From Nageia nagi (lineage: Eukaryota > Pinophyta), in contig JBITNC010000001.1 of the NCBI GenBank assembly GCA_050084985.1, forward strand, positions 51,398,001 through 51,462,000: a DNA stretch of 64,000 bases, in the 5' to 3' direction. A program made the position numbers and the translations under genes. This document shows, one piece after another, positions 58,461 through 64,000 of this stretch. The notes under the pieces are model-generated. The model saw only the letters and a list, made by a program, of their open reading frames with translations, was not told the DNA's origin and searched no databases. Every line of letters begins with the position of its first letter. The first letter of the stretch is position 1.

Positions 58461-58699
58461 TCCATTTTCAAAGGTAATCCTATCAAGTCTTCATGAAAAA
58501 ATCCCTAAATTCTTGCAAAAGAGGATGTTTTTAAAAATCTTTTCTTCTTGATTTTCCTTTTCCACCTCTTTTATCTTGATCCTATAAATTAGCTCTCCCT
58601 TTCTAATGTTTCTTGTCAACTACATTATTGTTAGAAGGTATGATTTAATGCTCCCTTGTTCACTATATATTATTTATTTTTTTAGATTAATGTCAATGA

Positions 58700-58990
58700 A
58701 GTTGATCCACTTTCATTTAATTCTATTGAAGCTTTATGAGATTTCAACCAATCCATTCCTAGAATTATGTCAAAGGAATGTAAATATATCACATACATAT
58801 CCAATCCTATGATACCATTATGTAACTATATTTTAACATTCCTAAGAAGCTAACTGACATAATAGGTTTGTACAAAGTTATAATTGATTTTTTGCCCTTT
58901 GTTCATGAATTCTAGCACCTTCAATATATCTTATATAATAAAAATAGAGATAAAATTTTTAGTAACACCACTATTTAATATAATTTTAAA
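58700..58990 (-). pseudogene. Protease of gypsy element 2
   Basis: The minus strand has KIILNSGVTKNFIS, resembling the DSGATxxFIS active site with Asp replaced by Asn. Farther on is IILGMDWLKSHKASIE, the ILGMDWLxxHxAxID block of this protease family. Confidence 0.85.
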
Positions 58991-59449
58991 ACTTTTACCA
59001 AATATCTAACATGTAATTTGCATTAGTGTGGCATGTCTATTTAGATTTTCCTTTCTAGTTGTTGCAAAAATCTTGTGCTAAGATTGCATGTACTTCTTCT
59101 TCAGATATTTATTTTCAAAATTATCTTATCCATCACATGCCTATCAAACCCCTTTATTTGGTCCTTTATTATTATTATGCTAATTTTCTCTAGGTGCCTT
59201 ATTCCTCCTTTCATGATAGTTTTGATTTTTTCTTTGATTCAAATTCCCATTTTTATAAAAAATATACTTATTGTTGTCATTTCCATTTTTCATCTTCTAT
59301 TGGTGATTCTAGTTTTAGGAATAATTATATCCCTTAAACATTTTATTTATTTTTTGTTATTTTTCTTTTACCATTTCAAAAACCCCTTACTATTCTTATT
59401 TCTTATTTTCTATTTTTCTTGTTCAAAACACTATATTTCATGAATGACC

Positions 59450-60015
59450 TTTTTATCCTAATGTTACTCTCTACCTGCCATGCTAGATTATATGATTTTT
59501 TAAAATTTGGTACTTGTGCATATTGACTACTATTCTAATCCTAGGATGCAAACCTAGGACAAATCAATATACCTTTAAGTGATTGTTGCCTTCTAGAACA
59601 TATTTCAAAAATTTTACTAACTTTTGATAGTAGGCTTCTATAGTCATTGATCCTTGTTTGAGAGTATAAAAATCATCATATGTTTATGAATAAAACTACT
59701 TAGAAAAAAATTCCTTCTCAATGTAAGTTCAAAATCCTCCCACTTAAGATTTACTCAAATCTTTTTCTCTGCTTTGTAAGATTTCCATGATTATCAAGCT
59801 GCTTCTTGAAAGTTGTAGGTTGTGCACACATTTTAACCTTAGAAAAAATATTTTTCATGGAAAAGTAAGTTTCCATTTCCTTAAGCCATTCTTCAAAAAA
59901 TTCACCATTAAACTTAGGAGCTTGAACCTTCTTAAAATCCTTTGTAAATTCTTATTCAACTCTTCTCCTATTAGGATTGATATCATTATTTCTTAACTTT
60001 TTCTTCATCATCATC
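59450..60015 (-). pseudogene. Gag of gypsy element 2
   Basis: Near 59945-59840 the minus strand reads KFNGEFFEEWLKEMETYFSM then KNIFSKVKM. This is the F-G-x-x-x-x-x-W-L-x-x-ME-x-Y-F pattern of gypsy Gag. Downstream the frame shifts repeatedly. 58990-59450 should hold the nucleocapsid part, where I could not confirm a zinc knuckle. Confidence 0.8.
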
Positions 60016-60329
60016 CATATTGTCATGGTTATTATTACTCTGTATTTTGTTCATTAATATCTCCAATATTTTTTGTTTCTTTATAATTCATTATTGTAAT
60101 TTAAGAATTGCAATATTGTCTATATAATCCCTTGATGTACCCTTATCTATGGGTGCAATATTTCATATCTAGTATGGGAAGCATTTTCCCTGAATGTTAT
60201 TTAGTTAGCATTCCTTCATGAAGTATTTCTAGTGTTGGTTTCCATATCTACTACAAGGATAACAAAAATGTTTGAGTTAGGTTCAACGTAATACTAAACA
60301 CAAGGAAGCATTATTAAGTTCTACATTTT

Positions 60330-60347
60330 CCTAGGCTCTAATACCAA
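60330..60347 (-). other. Primer binding site, tRNA-Met type
   Basis: The minus strand reads TTGGTATTAGAGCCTAGG, one transition from the common TTGGTATCAGAGCCTAGG. Confidence 0.9.
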
Positions 60348-61200
60348 ATAGAATAAACTCCTAATTATATATATATATATTTCAAGTCAACACCTAAGAT
60401 TATTTCACATATAGGTTAAGTATTTCCATGTTTGGGTTAATACGATCACTACAAATGATCCCCAAGTAGATGGAAGTGATCGATTTCGATAAATCCCAAG
60501 TCAAGTGATATTTTTTAGTTGAAAATATCTCCCATATTTTGAACAATCATATACTCATAGTTTCAAACATCTCCCATATTTGAACTACATTTAACTATAA
60601 TAAATTTTATGCTCTTCTTATAGTCCATACTTCTAGGAAGGGGTACACATATCCCATCACTTTTTTATGCTACCCAATGATAGTAATCTTAAGCATATGC
60701 CTCATTGGATTGATTTTTTAACACCTTGCATGATAAAAAAAATCATTATTAATTTTACTTCCCTAAAATTAACTAAAGTACCCTTACCTATTTGTATAAG
60801 CCTAATTATGAATATTGAATATGTTACCAAAAGGGTAGTAACAAAAAACAAATAGTTGTAGGAAAAAAGCCAAGCTAAAATTTCAATGTATTGTGCAAAG
60901 CCATGCTAGATCTTCCATTCATGACGGAATGATGATAGGTAGAGGTGTTAGGAATTTCAATGCATTGTGCAAACCTAGCTAGAAATTATGTTGTTTACAA
61001 AGTGTTTGATATTATATATAGGCCATGTTGTATACATTAAAGGTTTACTTCTTTTGTGTATGAGTCAAGCATTATAGATTGGTAATGTATGTTAAAGATA
61101 AATATAGAGATTGATTAAAATTTGTAAGAGTGTGATCTCTAGTATTTAATGTTCATCAAAGATAGAACATCAAGGAAGTGTTGTTGATATATTTATTTTT
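60348..61200. other. 5' LTR of gypsy element 2, then the copia 5' region
   Basis: The left part belongs to the LTR beside the PBS. The words AATTTCAATG(T/C)ATTGTGCAAA are duplicated at about 60878 and 60954. The copia LTR and PBS expected before 61.2 kb could not be delimited. Confidence 0.45.
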
Positions 61201-61479
61201 GGATGTAATGGCTTCAAGCATAAGGATTGATAACTTCTATGAGGATATAGCCCACATTAGTTGAACCTCATTAATTTTCTTATCTCCTCATTTATGGTTT
61301 GGATTTTGTTTACTAGTTTTTGTTCATATTATTTATTCTACACATTTAGATGAAATAGAAAATATATTGCTTGTTGAATTATGCAAAACTGATTCATACC
61401 AACAAGTGCTATTAAATATTTTGTACTGGTACTTAATAATTGCTTTTGAGTTTGTGATTGATTAGGAAAAGCAATATGG

Positions 61480-62270
61480 TTGAGGAAATACTAAGGGTAA
61501 AATAATTAAATGGTATAAATTTTCAATATTAGAAGATGCAAATGGAGGATTACCTTTATCAAAAGGATCTCCAATTGCCTCTTGAAGGAAAGAAACCCAT
61601 AAATTTGAATGATGATAAATGGGATATATTGTACAAAATGGCATTGGGAGCTGTGAGGTTATGTCTTAGCTCAAGTGTTTTCTTCAATATCTCCAAGGAG
61701 ACATAAAGAAAGGGAGTTATGGATGATTTGAAAAAGATGTATGATAAGCATTTAGCCTCTAATAAGATACATCTTATGAAAAATTTGCTTAATTTTAAAA
61801 TGAATTAAGGTGGGAACATTCAAGACCATGTAAATAATTTCAATAATGTGACATCTCAATTATATTCAATAAAGATTGAATTTGATGATGAGATCAAGGT
61901 ATTGTTACTCTTGTGCTCTCTTCCTAAAAGTTGGAATACATTTATTATGGCTCTTTGTAATGTTTCTTCTAACTCAAAACTTGTACTTGATGAAGTAATT
62001 AGTACAATACTTAGTGAGGATATGAGAAGGAAATCCTTAGGTGAATATTATACATCTACTTTAGCTCTCACTACTGAAACTATAGGAATATCAATGGAAA
62101 TAGGAAGTGGTAGATCAAGAGGTAGGTTAAGAGGTAGATCTCAATCTCAATCAAGTAGAGGTAAAAAAGAATTTGGAATGTTGGTATTATGGTAAAAAGT
62201 ATCACTTGAGGAAAGAATTTAGAAATAGAATGAATAAATATGACAATGATGCTAATGCTAGTTCAAGTGG
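61480..62270 (+). pseudogene. Copia Gag
   Basis: The frame starts MVEEILRVK and continues QMEDYLYQKDLQLPLEGKKP, ALGAVRLCLSSSVFFN, KKMYDKHLASNKIHLMKNLL, and VLLLLCSLPKSWNTFIMAL. It then runs through an Arg/Ser-rich GRSRGRLRGRSQSQSSRGKK. This is the UBN2-type Gag of copia elements. A frameshift at 62173-62195 leads into the zinc knuckle, which reads CWYYGKKYHLRKEF. The second and third Cys of CX2CX4HX4C are Tyr and Phe, so zinc binding is lost. Confidence 0.88.
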
Positions 62271-62650
62271 GAGTGAAGAAGCTAATGTTGTAAATTATGG
62301 AATTTCACAAGATGCATTGATATTGTCTCTTGATAAAAATGGTGAATATTTGATCATTGATTCCTATGCCTCTTTTCATACTACTTGTCAGAAAGAATAT
62401 TTTATTCATTATTTTGTGGGTGACTATGGTGAAGTATTGCTTGGTAATGACCATTCATGTAAAACCATTGGAATTGATACAATAGCAATGAAACTTTCTA
62501 ATGGAACACAATGGACTTTGTATGATGCAAGATAAATTTCAAAATTAAAAAGAAATCTTATTTCAGCTAGCAAATTGGATAAGGAAGGGTATATGATTTC
62601 ATTTGGTAATCTCTCTTGGAAAGTAACTAAAGGCTAATTAGTAGTAGTAA
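62271..62650 (+). pseudogene. Copia protease
   Basis: The active site reads LIIDSYASFHTT, where copia proteases have WxxDSGASxHMT. The Asp is kept and the Gly replaced by Tyr. LLGNDHSCKTIGIDTIAMKL and LKRNLISASKLDKEGY follow, matching the MGNxxxxxIxGIGxxxxK and NLxSxxxLDxxGY blocks. It is open from 62173 to 62535. Confidence 0.88.
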
Positions 62651-63600
62651 AAGGTTCAATGGTAGGCACTTTGTATTTACTTATCAATGTCTTGAGCTAT
62701 TCTATGAATCTTGTTTCAGTAGGAGAGTATGATGCCATGTGGCATAATAGACTTGGACATATGAATGAGAGAGATATGAAAATATTACACTCTAGAAAGT
62801 TGCTTCCTAATTTGAAAGAGGTTGATTTGGGATTTTGTGAAAATTAAATTTATGGGAAACAAAGAAGAGTGTGTTTATTAAAATTGGGTAAAGAAAGAAA
62901 GAAAGAAAAATTAGAAGTTGTACACACTGATTTGTGGGGACCATAAGAAACAACATCACTTTGGGGATCATCTTGCTTTGTGACATTTATTAACTATTAC
63001 ACTAGAAAAACAAGGTTATTTCCACTTAAAATGAAAAATGATGTGTTTGAGGTATTTAAGATTTGGAAAGCATTAGTAGAAAATGAAACTAATAAAAGTA
63101 TTGAATGTCTTGAATCAGATAATGTTGGTGAATTTTATGGTAAAGAATTTGATTATTTTTGTTCACAAAATGGCATTAGAAGGATTAAGGTAGTTCCTAG
63201 AACATCTCAAGAAAATGGGATGGCTAAAAGGATGAACATGACTATTTTGGAAAGGAAAAGAAACATGAGAATAAATTTTGGTTTATATTTGTTTCTTTAG
63301 GATAACGTGGTTGATACTGTTGTGTATTTAATTAATAGAAGTTCTTCTACTCCCTTGGATGGAGGAATTACATAAGAAGCATGGATAGGTAAAAAGGAGA
63401 ATTATTATTTTCTAAGAGTCTTTGGTTTTGAGGATTATGCACATATTGATAAGGAAAATAGAAAGAAATTAGATGCAAATTTTTAGAAATGTTATTTTAT
63501 TAGGTATGGAGTTGATAGCTTGGATATCATTTATGGTATGTTGATGATCGTAAAGTCATCAAGAGTAGAAATATTTTCAATGAAAAGTGTTTGTATAAAG
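62651..63600 (+). pseudogene. Copia integrase
   Basis: MWHNRLGHMNERDMKILHSR opens the zinc-binding HHCC region. The second half reads FCEN, a stop, then IYGKQRRV, so the last cysteine pair is broken. The core has VVHTDLWGP, CLESDNVGEFYGKEF and RTSQENGMAKRMN. These are the D, D and E contexts of copia integrase (HxDLxGP, RSDNGGEF, PQQNGVAER), with E kept. 62980-63300 is fully open. The C-terminal part continues with stops to 63600. Confidence 0.9.
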
Positions 63601-63904
63601 ATATGTTACAAGAAAAGTAAAAGGGAAGGGAAGAACCAAAGTATGTGGTTCTTGATGATGAAGTAAAAATCAATCCTAATCTTCAAATAGAAGCTCCTCC
63701 ACAACCATAACCACAAGAAAAAGAATAAGAACCTCAAACATCACCTACTTTTGTTGTGAGGATATCTTTAAGGACAAGTAAAATCCCTCAATATTTATCT
63801 AATTATGTAATGCCTACAAGGGAAAGTAAGTTACCAAATCAATTTTTTCCTGCACTTCATTATGTGTTATATACTGATATCAATGGACCCAAGTATTTTG
63901 ATGA

Positions 63905-64000
63905 AGTAAAATAATTGAGTACATAGGATAAGTGGGAGCTTTCTATGAAGGAACAAATGGTCTCATTACTTCAAAATTAAACATAAGATTTGATGAATCT
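63905..64000 (+). pseudogene. Start of copia reverse transcriptase, cut by window end
   Basis: The residues KWELSMKEQMVSLLQN, a stop, T, a stop, DLMN match the RT entry WxxAMxEEMxSLxxNxTWxLV. One stop replaces the conserved Trp (TGG to TAA/TGA-type change). Confidence 0.85.

Larger units (their letters stand above)
55980..60347 (-). mobile_element. Ty3/gypsy element 2, chromovirus-like
   Basis: On the minus strand from the PBS (60347-60330) the order is gag, protease, RT, RNase H, integrase, the standard gypsy order. All parts are heavily interrupted. The 5' LTR begins at 60348 and extends right, but its outer end is unclear. No matching 3' LTR was recognised on the left. It is the opposite orientation to the copia element to its right. 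Confidence 0.85.
61200..64000 (+). mobile_element. Ty1/copia retrotransposon, truncated by window end
   Basis: Gag, protease, integrase and the beginning of RT follow in the Ty1/copia order, where integrase precedes RT. It is better preserved than the gypsy elements: several open segments of 60-120 codons. The protein pattern (LLCSLPxSW, LGNxxxCKxxGI, WHxRLGHM, DNxGEF) suggests a Tnt1/Tork-like lineage. RT, RNase H and the 3' LTR lie beyond 64000. Confidence 0.9.

Noticed and set aside
59075-59443. 122-residue plus-strand hydrophobic ORF.
   Set aside because: It is antisense to the gag/protease region of the minus-strand gypsy element. Its hydrophobicity reflects T-rich antisense of an A-rich coding strand.
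55300-61000. Search for a matching pair of LTRs for gypsy element 2.
   Set aside because: The sequence beside the PBS (from 60348) has no recognisable partner on the left by eye, so no LTR pair is claimed.
1-64000. tRNA, rRNA, CRISPR, riboswitch and bacterial-style operon or ribosome-binding signals.
   Set aside because: None was seen. The window is eukaryotic repeat DNA, and tRNA-like words occur only in SINE heads and primer binding sites.

Overview
The window is a strongly AT-rich stretch of nuclear DNA from a land plant. I see no bacterial gene organisation, no intact single-copy gene, no tRNA or rRNA and no CRISPR. The content is old LTR retrotransposons of several Ty3/gypsy lineages and one Ty1/copia, decayed pentatricopeptide-repeat (PPR) gene pieces, a hAT transposase remnant, tRNA-derived SINEs, a TIR element and many minisatellites. 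Dense, ancient, stop-riddled gypsy elements together with scattered PPR debris suggest a large-genome plant, probably a gymnosperm. That is an inference from composition, not a species call.

Layout, left to right. 1-7.2 kb: minisatellites, a dispersed ~150-200-bp repeat, and a minus-strand PPR pseudogene (3.97-5.22 kb). 7.2-7.5 kb: a (CA)n tract abutting a minus-strand SINE. 8.9-11.9 kb: a minus-strand chromovirus (Ty3/gypsy with chromodomain) that has lost its RT, RNase H and integrase core. 11.9-16.4 kb: tandem repeats, (AT)35, a G-quadruplex motif and a 26-bp satellite. 17.3-19.5 kb: a rearranged minus-strand PPR pseudogene carrying a tandem array of its C-terminal E-motif segment and split by a 920-bp TIR element. 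19.5-25 kb: mostly unrecognised. 25.2-27.5 kb: the 3' part of a minus-strand gypsy element. 27.7-29.7 kb: a compact plus-strand LTR element with both LTRs, PBS and PPT but only a private ORF.

31.65-45.37 kb is the main structure: a 13.7-kb Tat-like Ty3/gypsy element with 1.7-kb LTRs and a 5-bp target duplication (GTTAC). Its order is gag, protease, an archaeal-type RNase H, RT, a second RNase H, integrase, then a 4-kb 3' region with sense-strand ORF remnants. It sits inside an older gag gene whose reading frame resumes on the far side. Next to it is a hAT transposase fragment (45.6-46.3 kb), a second SINE copy (46.7 kb), and two more arrays of the 26-bp satellite (47.0 and 50 kb). 50-56 kb is largely unassigned. 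56-60.35 kb is a second minus-strand gypsy element with gag, protease, RT, RNase H and integrase remnants and a clear tRNA-Met-type PBS. 61.2-64 kb is a plus-strand Ty1/copia element cut by the window edge.

Nothing here looks functional as a protein-coding gene. Most in-frame stops are TAA, TAG or TGA where CAA, CAG, CGA or TGG would fit, as expected from cytosine deamination in methylated, silenced repeats. The window is best read as a record of nested insertions and decay.
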